Assembly: GCA_965222215.1 (NCBI GenBank)
Contig: OZ244931.1
Location: 496,001-560,000 of the forward strand
DNA length: 64,000 nucleotides
From: JABJAG01 sp965222215
GTDB lineage: Bacteria; Pseudomonadota; Alphaproteobacteria; UBA6615
Direction of reading: 5' to 3'
The notes beneath the pieces were generated by a model. That model was not told the DNA's origin. It searched no databases and saw nothing but the letters and a program-made list of their open reading frames with translations. How positions within the stretch are numbered: position 1 is the first letter of the stretch; the number at the start of each line of letters is the position of its first letter. A program made the position numbers and the translations under genes. Shown here in pieces: positions 16,696-24,590 of the stretch.

Positions 16696-16787
16696 CGTCG
16701 TCGCGAGGAGGCCAAAGGCCGACGACGCGATCCAGAGCCTTGGGTATCGCTCTGGATTGCCGTGCCGCTGCGCGGCTCGCAGTGACG
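16696..16787. repeat. Palindromic repeat, copy A (between egtD and pyrD)
   Basis: The unit starts CGTCGTCGCGAGG, has GCGATCCAGAGC and its partner GCTCTGGATTGC in the middle, and ends GGCTCGCAGTGACG, so the ends and the inner arms are complementary. It shares its arms with copies at 45612 and 62931 and fills the gap between two convergent genes. Confidence 0.75.
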
Positions 16788-16792
16788 GATAA

Positions 16793-17851
16793 CTAAGGGC
16801 GGTGCTCGCTGCCGACGGCGTCAGCGATGTTGGCGTACCCGCCGCGTTCGAGTTCTTCCGCCAGATGGTGCTTGATCGCCTGGATGAGCCCCGGGCCTTC
16901 GTAGACCATGCCCGTGTAGAGCTGGACCAGCGACGCGCCGGCCCGAATCTTCGTCCAGGCATCAGCCCCCGACATGATCCCGCCGACGCCGACCAGCGGG
17001 ACCTCGCCGCCGGTCATCGCGTAGACCTTGCGCAGCATCTCGTTGGCCATCTCGAAGAGCGGTGCGCCGGACAGGCCGCCGCGTTCGTTGATGTGGCCGC
17101 TGCTTAGGCCCGCCGGGCGTTGGGTGGTGGTGTTGCACACGGTGATCGCATCGATCCCGGCCGTGCGCATCACGTCAATGAGTTCCGCGAGGTGATCGTC
17201 GTCGATGTCAGGCGAGAGCTTGCCGAACATCGCCGGGTGCGCGTCGGATTGTTCGCGCGTGGCGTTCAGTCGCGCGAGCAGGCCCTCGAGGGCCTGCGGG
17301 TCGAGGAAGACCTGCCCGTTGGCGCTGTTCGGGCAGGAAATGTCGATGGTCAGGAAATCAGCGACCGGCGCAAAGCGCTCGACAAGCATGACGAAGTCCT
17401 CGGCGGGCTCCGGGCTGTCGCCGTTAGCGGCAAGGTTCACGCCCAGCGGCGTGTTCCCCGTATTGAGCCCGGACAGGCGGGCGTGAACCCGGTCCGCGCC
17501 GTCATTGTTGAAGCCGAGCCGGTTGATCGCAGCCCGATCCTCGGCGAGGCGAAACAGTCGTGGGCGCGGATTGCCATGTTGCGGGCGCGGGGTGACCCCG
17601 CCGACTTCGACGAAACCAACTCCGAGCCGACGCACGCCGTTCACGGCGACGGCGTTCTTGTCGAATCCTGCGGACACGGCGACCGGGTTCTCGAATTCCA
17701 TACCCATCAGGGATTGGCCCAGCGCGGGAATGTCGTCGGCGCGCTCGCGCGGCCCGAAGCCGGACGACAAGCCCTGGAGCGCGAGCCCGTGGGCCGTCTC
17801 TGCCGGCAGGTGCCGAAGCGCGGCGGTGGTGATCTGGTGCAGTGTGCTCAA
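16793..17851 (-). CDS. pyrD: Dihydroorotate dehydrogenase (quinone), class 2
   Basis: The product is 352 residues. The N-terminal helical extension (ETAHGLALQGL) marks the membrane-associated class 2 enzyme that passes electrons to ubiquinone. Present are GFDKNA near residue 65, GVTPRPQHGNPRPRLFR, the INRLGFNN segment, and the SCPNSANGQ block with the catalytic serine region. It performs the fourth step of pyrimidine synthesis. The start must be the TTG at 17851: a TAG lies five codons upstream and the family N-terminus begins here. Confidence 0.95.
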   Translation of the reverse strand: MSTLHQITTAALRHLPAETAHGLALQGLSSGFGPRERADDIPALGQSLMGMEFENPVAVSAGFDKNAVAVNGVRRLGVGFVEVGGVTPRPQHGNPRPRLFRLAEDRAAINRLGFNNDGADRVHARLSGLNTGNTPLGVNLAANGDSPEPAEDFVMLVERFAPVADFLTIDISCPNSANGQVFLDPQALEGLLARLNATREQSDAHPAMFGKLSPDIDDDHLAELIDVMRTAGIDAITVCNTTTQRPAGLSSGHINERGGLSGAPLFEMANEMLRKVYAMTGGEVPLVGVGGIMSGADAWTKIRAGASLVQLYTGMVYEGPGLIQAIKHHLAEELERGGYANIADAVGSEHRP

Positions 17852-17934
17852 AACGCTGCGAACCTAACCCACGCAACGGTGGCGCGGGAAGGCTCGCGGC
17901 GTTAGCCGCCGGACGACTTTCAGGAGGCCGACGC

Positions 17935-18993
17935 TCAGGAGGTCGACGCCAGGCGGACCGGGGTGCCGCCTGCCAGCATCTCGTTCAGCTTGCGTTTCGC
18001 GACCTGCAGTTCGGCCGGCTGGAGCTTCCGGGTCACGATCTCGAGCAGCATACCGGCCTGCTCGTTGCCCTGACGGGCCGAGAGGGCGGCCCAGGCATAT
18101 GCCTGCGCGAAATCCTGGGTCACCGCGCGGCCGCGGGCGTAGGCACGGGCGATACGCAACTGCGCGCCCGAGTTGTGCTTGGCCGCAGCTTTGCGCCACC
18201 AGGCGAGGGCCTCGGCGTGGTCGGCGCGATACAACAGGCCACTCGCGTAGAAATCGCCGAGCTTGACCTGTGCGTCTGCGAGGCCGCCGTCCGCCGCCTT
18301 GCGGATAAGGGCATAGCCGGCGTCGGGGTCGTAGGTGCCGATCAGGCCGTTCAGCATCGTCGTGCCGAGGAGCAATTGAGCGTGGGCGTGGCCGGCGTCG
18401 GCGGCGCGTGTGAGCCAGCGCGCAACATGCGCCGGGCTTTCGGGCACGGCGGGGTCGGTCAGCAGAACTTTCGCCGCGCGATACTGCGCGTCAGTGTTGC
18501 CGTGATCCGCCGCCAGCGAAAGCAGCTTCAGAGCGCTCAGGCCGTCCCTGTGCACGCCGTTGCCGTCCTGGAACTTCCGGCCCATCAGATATGCGGCGTC
18601 AGCGATGGCTCTGCGCGCTGCCCGCTCGGCGCTGACGCCTTTTTTGTTCATCTGGCTGAGGACGACCTGGGCCGGGCGATAGTTTTTGGCGGCCGCTTTC
18701 TCGAACCACGCGCGCGCGGTTTGTTCATCCTGCACCATACCCTTGCCGAACAGGTGCATCGTACCGCGCAGCCACTGGGCCGCCGGGTCGCCCTTTTCGG
18801 CGTCCGGCACGATGGCTTCCTGTGCGGCGACGTAGTTGCGGTCGACGTAGTGCACGAAACCTTCGCCGAATTCGGCCTGTGCCGGGGTAATCGCGGCGAT
18901 GCCGAGAGTGAGAACGGCGGCGGCGGCGAGGGGCTGCCGGCGCTTCAGCTTCGTCACGGTCTGCGAGGTTTGCGTGTTCATTGTTCGAGCCAT
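17935..18993 (-). CDS. Exported Sel1-repeat (TPR-like) protein
   Basis: The product is 352 residues. A basic N-terminus and hydrophobic core ending AQA (around residue 40) form a signal peptide. About seven Sel1-like repeats follow, with the AAQWLRGTMHLFGKG and AxAQLLLGTTMLNG type motif. They form a superhelix for protein contacts in the periplasm; no enzyme domain is visible. The next gene upstream, at 19179, encodes a paralogue with the same signal-plus-repeat plan. The ATG is preceded by GGAAA. A CRP-type palindrome lies 49 bases upstream of the ATG. Confidence 0.85.
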   Translation of the reverse strand: MARTMNTQTSQTVTKLKRRQPLAAAAVLTLGIAAITPAQAEFGEGFVHYVDRNYVAAQEAIVPDAEKGDPAAQWLRGTMHLFGKGMVQDEQTARAWFEKAAAKNYRPAQVVLSQMNKKGVSAERAARRAIADAAYLMGRKFQDGNGVHRDGLSALKLLSLAADHGNTDAQYRAAKVLLTDPAVPESPAHVARWLTRAADAGHAHAQLLLGTTMLNGLIGTYDPDAGYALIRKAADGGLADAQVKLGDFYASGLLYRADHAEALAWWRKAAAKHNSGAQLRIARAYARGRAVTQDFAQAYAWAALSARQGNEQAGMLLEIVTRKLQPAELQVAKRKLNEMLAGGTPVRLASTS

Positions 18994-19041
18994 CAGTTCG
19001 TTTCCGATGGTTCAAACATGATCGTTCTTTGGCCCGGGCGC

Positions 19042-19057
19042 TGTGACCGCGCTCACA
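19042..19057. promoter_or_regulatory. CRP-type palindrome upstream of the Sel1 gene
   Basis: TGTGACCGCGCTCACA matches TGTGA-N6-TCACA exactly and is flanked by one more complementary pair. It is centred 56 bases upstream of the start at 18993. It could bind a CRP-like protein or simply form a hairpin; T-runs follow on the plus strand. Confidence 0.45.
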
Positions 19058-19178
19058 GGGGGCGCGTTTTTTCGATTTTTTTGCTGACCGGCGCGTTCGT
19101 GCGGGTAGGTAACCCCCTGATTTAACGAATAAATCGAGAGAATAGAGTTTTAGCGGATTCAGCCGGACAAGCGCTTTC

Positions 19179-20252
19179 TCAGGAGTTCGGGGCGTTACCC
19201 GAGGTCAGCCGGGGTGCTATTTTGGCATCGACCTCCCGGTCCGCGCGCGCGGCCTCCTCCGGCCGCAGACGCAACAGCAGTTTTTCGCGCAGATCGGCCG
19301 CGTAGCTGTTGCCCTGCAGGGCGGACAACGAAGCGAGGATATAGGCGCTTACGTAGTTCCGTTCCGTCCCGTGGCCGCGCGCATAGGCACGGGCCAGCCG
19401 GAGTTGCGCGTCGGGATTGAACTGTTCGGCCGCCTTGCTCCACCAGGCAAACGCCTGTTCGTGATCCGGCCGGCCGCCGAAGCCGTCATTGTAGAGATCG
19501 CCAAGCCTGACCTCTGCGCTTGCCAGGCCTCTCGCGGCTGCCTTTTCGATCCACTCGCGCCCGGCTTCCGGGTCGTAGCTGGCGCCCAGGCCCGTCAGCA
19601 TCGTGCTGCCCAACAACAGCTGCGCTTCCGCGTGACCGGCCTCCGCGGCCTGCAGCAGCCAGCCTTCGGCGCGTTCGGGGTCCGCCGTGACGATCTCATC
19701 AGTCAGGAGGATGCTTGCGCCCAGGTACTGGGCATCGGCATTGCCGTCGTCCGCCGCGACGGTCAGCCATTTCAGCGCGTTCTTGCCGTCCTTGACTGTG
19801 CCTTCGCCGTAATAGAACTGGCGTCCGAGCAGATAGGCGGCGTCGGCGTAGCCCTGTTCGGCCGATAGCCTATAGAGGATGTGGGCTTCGTCGGCGTTGC
19901 GGTCGCCGCCGATCCCTTCTTCGAACATGCGTCCGAGGACAGCCTGTGCCGGCGGGTAGTTTGCGGATGCGGATTTCTCGAACCACCGCCGTGCCGCTTC
20001 CGGGTCTTCGGCAACGCCCTGTCCGAGCAGGTACATGGTTCCGAGGAGCCATTGGGCGGCCGGGTTTCCGAGCTCCGCATCGGGTTCCGCCGCCCTGAGC
20101 GCAGCGGGATAGTCTTTCTCGACATACTTGTCGAAGGCATCGCTGAAACCCGCATGCGCAACAGGCACGCCCAGCAACAGCCCGCAGATGGCACCGCAGA
20201 CCAAAAGGCGTCTGATCCCACGAGCATCGCCGCCATGGCGAGAGCGGTACAT
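19179..20252 (-). CDS. Exported Sel1-repeat (TPR-like) protein, paralogue of the downstream gene
   Basis: The product is 357 residues with a signal peptide ending VAHAG after about 35 residues, then the same series of Sel1-like repeats as the gene at 17935: AAQWLLGTMYLLGQG, AxAQLLLGSTMLTGLG, and a final ARAYARGHGTERNYVSAYILASLSALQGN that has a near twin there. The ATG at 20252 follows GGGGAGG, which excludes a longer in-frame reading upstream. Function is unknown; Sel1 proteins act as scaffolds in envelope and stress pathways. Confidence 0.87.
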   Translation of the reverse strand: MYRSRHGGDARGIRRLLVCGAICGLLLGVPVAHAGFSDAFDKYVEKDYPAALRAAEPDAELGNPAAQWLLGTMYLLGQGVAEDPEAARRWFEKSASANYPPAQAVLGRMFEEGIGGDRNADEAHILYRLSAEQGYADAAYLLGRQFYYGEGTVKDGKNALKWLTVAADDGNADAQYLGASILLTDEIVTADPERAEGWLLQAAEAGHAEAQLLLGSTMLTGLGASYDPEAGREWIEKAAARGLASAEVRLGDLYNDGFGGRPDHEQAFAWWSKAAEQFNPDAQLRLARAYARGHGTERNYVSAYILASLSALQGNSYAADLREKLLLRLRPEEAARADREVDAKIAPRLTSGNAPNS

Positions 20253-20365
20253 AGTGAACCTCCCCAGACGCCGCGCAACGCACGCAGCGGTATCTCCCCC
20301 AGCAAATTTAGCAGATGAATTTTTCGGGTCCACTTGCCTCTCGCGCCTTGCCGATTTGCGGACGT

Positions 20366-20992
20366 TCACACGAGTTGCGCCACGAAGACTGTGATCGCGC
20401 GCACAGCCAGCGCCAGGTTTTCATCTTCCGTGTGGCCGGATCTCTTGCGGGGCACCAGGGAGTGATCGCCGTCGGGAATCCATTCGATCTCGACGGGCCG
20501 TGTCAGGCGATAGCCCTCGACGTCTGCCGGCGTGCCGAACGTATCGCGTTCGCCCTGGACGATGAGGGTCGGCCGGTTGGCTTTCCGAAGGGGCTCCAGC
20601 CGCGTTTTCTCCGGTTTCCCTGGCGGATGAAACGGATAACCCAGACAAACGACGCCCCCGATCCGGGCCGGCGCGTCCGGCAGGGCGGCGAAGGTCGCGG
20701 CAGCGCGTCCGCCCATCGACTTGCCGCCGATCACGAGCGGTCCGGAGTGCTGCCCCAGCGTTTCAAGCGTTTCGGCCCAACTTTCGAGAAGCTTCGGCAT
20801 CCGGTCCGGTCCGCGCCGGCGCCCATCCTCGCGGCGTTTGGCCATGTAAGGGAACTCGAAGCGCACGCACCGCATTCCCGCATCGGCGATGCCGGCGGCG
20901 ATCGTGTTCATGAAGGGGGTGTCCATCGGGGCGCCCGCCCCGTGGGCGATTACGACGGTTGCCGCGCCCCTTGCCGGCCCGTCGATCAGCAT
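20366..20992 (-). CDS. Alpha/beta hydrolase, KANL3/Tex30-like
   Basis: The product is 208 residues. The oxyanion segment VIAHGAGAPMDTPFM near residue 15 and the nucleophile elbow GGKSMGGR near residue 90 are clear; an aspartate in QGERDTFG and a histidine in DGDHSLVP complete the triad. This is a cytoplasmic hydrolase of the TesA-unlike Tex30 group whose substrate is unknown in bacteria. The ATG lies 10 bases after the stop of the 72-residue gene on the same strand, so the two are probably co-transcribed. Confidence 0.88.
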   Translation of the reverse strand: MLIDGPARGAATVVIAHGAGAPMDTPFMNTIAAGIADAGMRCVRFEFPYMAKRREDGRRRGPDRMPKLLESWAETLETLGQHSGPLVIGGKSMGGRAAATFAALPDAPARIGGVVCLGYPFHPPGKPEKTRLEPLRKANRPTLIVQGERDTFGTPADVEGYRLTRPVEIEWIPDGDHSLVPRKRSGHTEDENLALAVRAITVFVAQLV

Positions 20993-21002
20993 GGAGGCCG
21001 CC

Positions 21003-21221
21003 CTAGTCGTGGGGCGTCAGTTGCACCACGGACGACTTGTTGATGAGCCGCACCTGGCCGTTGTCGTCCACGAGCGGGAAGAACGGGTCGGGCGAGTTCA
21101 TCAGGTCCTGGATGCGCGTGGTCGCCTCCACGAACACCTGTCCGCGGAACTGCGAGCCGTCCTGGAGCGAGACGTCCGCGGTGACGCGAACTTTCGGCAC
21201 TTTGGGGAAGCGGATAGCCAT
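21003..21221 (-). CDS. Small conserved-looking protein (72 residues), DUF6812-like
   Basis: The product has no membrane segment. It opens MAIRFPKVPKVRV and reads as a small beta protein: VTADVSLQDGSQFRGQVFV, then TRIQDLMNSPDPFFPLVDDNGQV and a short C-terminal strand. The DG..xG strand pair followed by RxxDLxN and FxPL resembles DUF6812, a weak match from memory. The ATG at 21221 follows GGAAAGACG. It is divergent from the amidase gene and 10 bases upstream of the hydrolase gene. Function is unknown. Confidence 0.65.
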   Translation of the reverse strand: MAIRFPKVPKVRVTADVSLQDGSQFRGQVFVEATTRIQDLMNSPDPFFPLVDDNGQVRLINKSSVVQLTPHD

Positions 21222-21308
21222 CGTCTTTCCGGGTCCATAGAGTTCGTCGCGCGCACGATGCGGGCGATGCTTTGCTATGGTGCCTTTGAAACGGTTTAGG
21301 AGTGGTAA

Positions 21309-22730
21309 ATGTCGGCATCCGACTTGACGTCCCTGAGTGCCCGCGCGGCGGTGGAAAAACTGAAATCCGGCGAAATCAGCCCGCTGGATCTGATCGACGC
21401 CGCCGAAGAACGGATTGCAGCCGTCGACCCCGCTGTCAACGCATTGCCAACGCTCTGCCTCGATCAGGCCCGTGACGCCGCCAGGGCGCTGAAGACACCC
21501 GACGACCCGGGCCCCGGATGGCTGGGCGGCCTGCCCATCGTGGTGAAAGATGTGACGGAGGTCGCCGGGGTGCGCACAACCCACGGCTCGCCGATTTTTG
21601 CCGATCATATCTCCGAGCGCGACGACCTGTCCGTCGAGATCCTGAAACGCAACGGCGCGATCGTGATCGGCAAGTCGAACACGCCGGAATTCGCGGCCGG
21701 CGCGAACACGTTTAACGAAGTATTCGGCAAGACGCGCAACCCGTGGAACACCGATACGACCTGCGGCGGCTCGTCCGGCGGCGCGGCGGTTGCCGTGGCG
21801 ACGGGCATGTCCTGGCTGGCAACGGGTACGGACCTGGGCGGGTCCCTGAGAACCCCGGCGAGCTATTGTTCGGTGGTCGGTCTGCGCCCGAGCCCGGGCC
21901 GGGTGGCGGCGGGACCGGGGCGCGATCCGTTCCAGAGCCTGTCGATGAACGGGCCGATGGCGCGCAATGTCGGCGACGTGGCGCTGATGCTCGACGCGGA
22001 AGCCGGGCAGGACCCGCGTTTTCCGTTGTCGCTTGCCGCGCCCGCCGAGCCGTTTCAGGCTGCGGCCGCCGCGCCGCGCGCACCGGGACGCATCGGGTTC
22101 ACGCCGGACCTGGGCATCGGCCCCGTCGATCCGGAGGTCGCAGAAATTTGCCGTGCCGCTACGGCGCGCTTCGCCGACGCCGGGTCGGCCGTCGAGGATT
22201 CCTGTCCCGATTTCTCCGGCGCGCTGGAGACGTTCCAGACGCTGCGCGCTGCGGCCTTCGTGGTGAACCGCGCACCCCTGCTGGAGAACCATCGCGACAA
22301 GATGAAGCCCGAAATGATCTGGAATATCGAGAAGGGTATGAAACAGACCAGCGGCGATATCTCCGAGGCGCTCGCGGCGCGCGGCGCGCTCTACGGCCGG
22401 GTCGCGGCGTGGTTCGAGAATTATGACGTGCTCGCCGCGCCGGCGGCGATCGTGCCGCCGTTCGACGTCGATATCCGCTACGTGGAGAAGGTCGGAGATC
22501 ATGAGTTCGCCAACTATGTCGACTGGCTCTACATCACCTTCGCGATCACGCTGACGGGGTGCCCGGCAATCTCGGTGCCGTGTGGGTTCACCGAATCCGG
22601 CCTGCCGGTCGGCCTGCAACTGGTGGGACGCCCCCGCGGCGAGGCTGAGCTGCTTGGCTATGCTGCCAAATTCGAGGAAATGAGCGGCCTGGCCGACCTG
22701 GTCCCGATGGATCCGCGCGGCGGTTCGTGA
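21309..22730 (+). CDS. Amidase-signature family amidase
   Basis: The product is 473 residues. The Ser-cisSer-Lys triad is complete: Lys80 in IVVKDV, Ser155 in GGSSGG and Ser179 in GTDLGGS, with the same 75 and 24 residue spacings as in fatty acid amide hydrolase. The C-terminus has GCPAISVPCGF and GLPVGLQLVG. It hydrolyses an amide; substrates in this family range from indoleacetamide to nylon oligomers and none is indicated here. No gatB is nearby, so it is not GatA. The ATG follows TAGGAG. Confidence 0.92.
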   Translation: MSASDLTSLSARAAVEKLKSGEISPLDLIDAAEERIAAVDPAVNALPTLCLDQARDAARALKTPDDPGPGWLGGLPIVVKDVTEVAGVRTTHGSPIFADHISERDDLSVEILKRNGAIVIGKSNTPEFAAGANTFNEVFGKTRNPWNTDTTCGGSSGGAAVAVATGMSWLATGTDLGGSLRTPASYCSVVGLRPSPGRVAAGPGRDPFQSLSMNGPMARNVGDVALMLDAEAGQDPRFPLSLAAPAEPFQAAAAAPRAPGRIGFTPDLGIGPVDPEVAEICRAATARFADAGSAVEDSCPDFSGALETFQTLRAAAFVVNRAPLLENHRDKMKPEMIWNIEKGMKQTSGDISEALAARGALYGRVAAWFENYDVLAAPAAIVPPFDVDIRYVEKVGDHEFANYVDWLYITFAITLTGCPAISVPCGFTESGLPVGLQLVGRPRGEAELLGYAAKFEEMSGLADLVPMDPRGGS

Positions 22731-22761
22731 TTTTGCTGCGCACTTTGTTGCGCAGCAAAAT
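22730..22761. promoter_or_regulatory. TGC-rich 13-bp inverted repeat at the amidase stop / MaoC upstream region
   Basis: ATTTTGCTGCGCA and TGCGCAGCAAAAT flank a CTTTGT loop. Its first base is the last base of the amidase stop codon. T comes before and A after the stem on both strands, the reverse of a terminator. TTGCTGCgc/gcGCAGCAA resembles the TGC-rich sites bound by PhaR near polyhydroxyalkanoate genes. Confidence 0.4.
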
Positions 22762-22847
22762 CATACACAGGTATGCCCTTTTTCCGGCTGTTTTTCGGGT
22801 GTCTCGATCGCTCTGATTCGCCGGAAGCTACGGAAAACAATGAATAT

Positions 22848-22861
22848 TTGTTTTGAAACAA
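22848..22861. promoter_or_regulatory. Operator-like palindrome upstream of the MaoC gene
   Basis: TTGTTTTGAAACAA is a perfect 6-2-6 palindrome in the AT-rich centre of the 218-base gap before the MaoC gene. A third inverted repeat, TTGTGCG/CGCACAA at 22901-22932, lies closer to the start codon. Confidence 0.35.
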
Positions 22862-22948
22862 CGATTTGCTGTTTCTGTAACAAGGGCTTGCGTTTCGGGG
22901 TTGTGCGGCGCACCATGTTTTGCATCGCACAATTCTGAAGGACATTCC

Positions 22949-23437
22949 ATGTCAGTTGATGTCGTCGAGCCGACCGTCCAGGTGGCTGCCAACACCGCGC
23001 CCAGCCCGATCGAAGAGCTGAGCGGTTTCTTTTTCGAGGATCTGGAAGTCGGCATGACTGCCGCGTATGCGCGGACCATCGGGCCGGCCGATCTGGTCAT
23101 GTTCGCCGGCATGTCGGGCGACACCAACCCGATGCACCTGAACGAGGAATATGCGCAGCAGACCATGTTCGCGGGCACCATCGCTCACGGCATGCTGTGC
23201 TCGAGCTTCATTTCGACCGTGGTCGGTACTCGCCTGCCGGGGCCGGGCTGCGTGTATGTGAGCCAGACGCTCAAGTTCAAGGCGCCCGTGCGCCCTGGCG
23301 ATACGGTCACGGCGCGCGCGACCGTCACGAAGCTTATCCCCGAGAAGAGCCGTGCCGTTCTCGAGACCATCTGCACGGTCGGCGAGAAGGTCGTGATCTC
23401 GGGCGAAGCCGAAGTCCTCGTCCCGCACCGCGACTGA
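22949..23437 (+). CDS. MaoC-like (R)-specific enoyl-CoA hydratase
   Basis: The product is 162 residues with one hotdog domain. The hydratase motif SGDTNPMHLNEEYA supplies the catalytic Asp and His, followed by TIAHGMLC, as in PhaJ and other R-hydratases. It hydrates trans-2-enoyl-CoA to (R)-3-hydroxyacyl-CoA, feeding polyhydroxyalkanoate or related pathways. The start is the ATG at 22949 after AAGGA; a longer in-frame reading would cover the upstream palindromes. The upstream region carries three palindromes, which suggests tight control. Confidence 0.9.
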   Translation: MSVDVVEPTVQVAANTAPSPIEELSGFFFEDLEVGMTAAYARTIGPADLVMFAGMSGDTNPMHLNEEYAQQTMFAGTIAHGMLCSSFISTVVGTRLPGPGCVYVSQTLKFKAPVRPGDTVTARATVTKLIPEKSRAVLETICTVGEKVVISGEAEVLVPHRD

Positions 23438-23542
23438 CGAGGCTGGCGGGCGGCACTCCTGCTACCAGCGGGGCACGGGGTCGCCCGCTCCATGACGGCC
23501 CGCTCTTGATCGCCCGGAGCGCGCCGGGTACACCCCGCGTCC

Positions 23543-24520
23543 ATGCGGATCTTTCGACATTTCACCGGCGTGCCCGAGGCCGACAGGGGCGCCGTGGTGG
23601 CGCTGGGCAACTTCGACGGGTTGCACCGGGGACACCAGCACGTCATCGGGACGGCGCGCGACATCGCGCGTACCGATGGGCGCAAGTTCGGGGTGCTGAC
23701 CTTCGAGCCGCATCCGCGCACTTTCTTTGGCAAGGAAACCGAGCCGTTCCGCCTGACCACCTTCCGTATCAAGGTCCGTGAGCTGCAGGCGCTCGGCGTC
23801 GACGTTCTGTTCGTGCTGAGGTTCGACGAGGGGATCGCCCATCGCCCGGCCGAGAGTTTCGTCAAAGATATCCTTCACGACGGGATCGGCGCGTCACATG
23901 TTGTGGTCGGCTACGATTTCGCTTTTGGTGCCGGGCGCGAAGGGAATTCGCAATTCCTGGCGTCGCGCGGGGAGGAACTCGGCTTCCGCGCGACGGCTGT
24001 CGGCGCCGCGAAAGACGAGGTCGAGGAAATCTACTCCTCGACCCTGATCCGCAAATACCTGCAGAACGGCCAGCCCCAGCGCGCCGCCGCGCTGCTCGGC
24101 CATCTCTGGGAGGTCGAGGGACGGGTGCGCATGGGCCAGCAACTCGGCCGCACCATAGGTTTCCCGACGGCCAACGTGGATCTGGGGAACTCGATCCGGC
24201 CCGCGCGCGGTGTCTACTCGATCCGCGCCGGGCTGCGCGGCGAGGACGGCATTCGCTGGTATGACGGGGTTGCGAACCTCGGAGTGCGGCCCACCGTCGA
24301 CGGCGACGGGCTGGTGCTGGAGGTCAACCTGTTCGATTTCGAGGGCGACCTGTACGGGCGCTACCTTCGGGTCGCGTTCGTCGACTACCTTCGGCCGGAA
24401 AAGAAGTTCGACGGGCTCGATGAATTGAAGGCCCAGATTGCCGAAGACGCCCGCCAGGCGCGCGACCTGCACATGGCGCGCGCGCTCGGGGCCGGGGATT
24501 TCATCGGCGAAGACATGTAG
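23543..24520 (+). CDS. ribF: Bifunctional riboflavin kinase / FAD synthetase
   Basis: The product is 325 residues. The N-terminal FAD-synthetase part has ALGNFDGLHRGHQ near residue 20, the nucleotidyltransferase G-F-D-G-x-H-x-G-H motif, and a central STLIRKYLQNG. The C-terminal riboflavin kinase part has GRTIGFPTANV and GVYSIRAGL with the metal-binding threonine-asparagine pair. It converts riboflavin to FMN and FAD. It precedes ileS and lspA on the same strand, an order common in proteobacteria. Confidence 0.95.
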   Translation: MRIFRHFTGVPEADRGAVVALGNFDGLHRGHQHVIGTARDIARTDGRKFGVLTFEPHPRTFFGKETEPFRLTTFRIKVRELQALGVDVLFVLRFDEGIAHRPAESFVKDILHDGIGASHVVVGYDFAFGAGREGNSQFLASRGEELGFRATAVGAAKDEVEEIYSSTLIRKYLQNGQPQRAAALLGHLWEVEGRVRMGQQLGRTIGFPTANVDLGNSIRPARGVYSIRAGLRGEDGIRWYDGVANLGVRPTVDGDGLVLEVNLFDFEGDLYGRYLRVAFVDYLRPEKKFDGLDELKAQIAEDARQARDLHMARALGAGDFIGEDM

Positions 24521-24590
24521 CGCGTCGCCCGCGGCGGTTGCCGTGGCCCTGCGGGGGTTCTATAAGCCGCGCGTTGTTCAGGAACAGAAC

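Noticed and set aside
20390..20405. Second CRP-like sequence TGTGA-N6-GCACA
   Set aside because: It lies inside the hydrolase coding region near its 3' end and has one mismatch; chance is more likely.
21222..22619. Upstream extension of the 72-residue gene across the amidase
   Set aside because: The extension is antisense to a confident amidase, and the ribosome binding site sits just before the ATG at 21221.
22730..22761. Stem-loop as terminator of the amidase gene
   Set aside because: The stem is preceded by T and followed by A on both strands, so no U-tract follows in either direction; operator function fits better.
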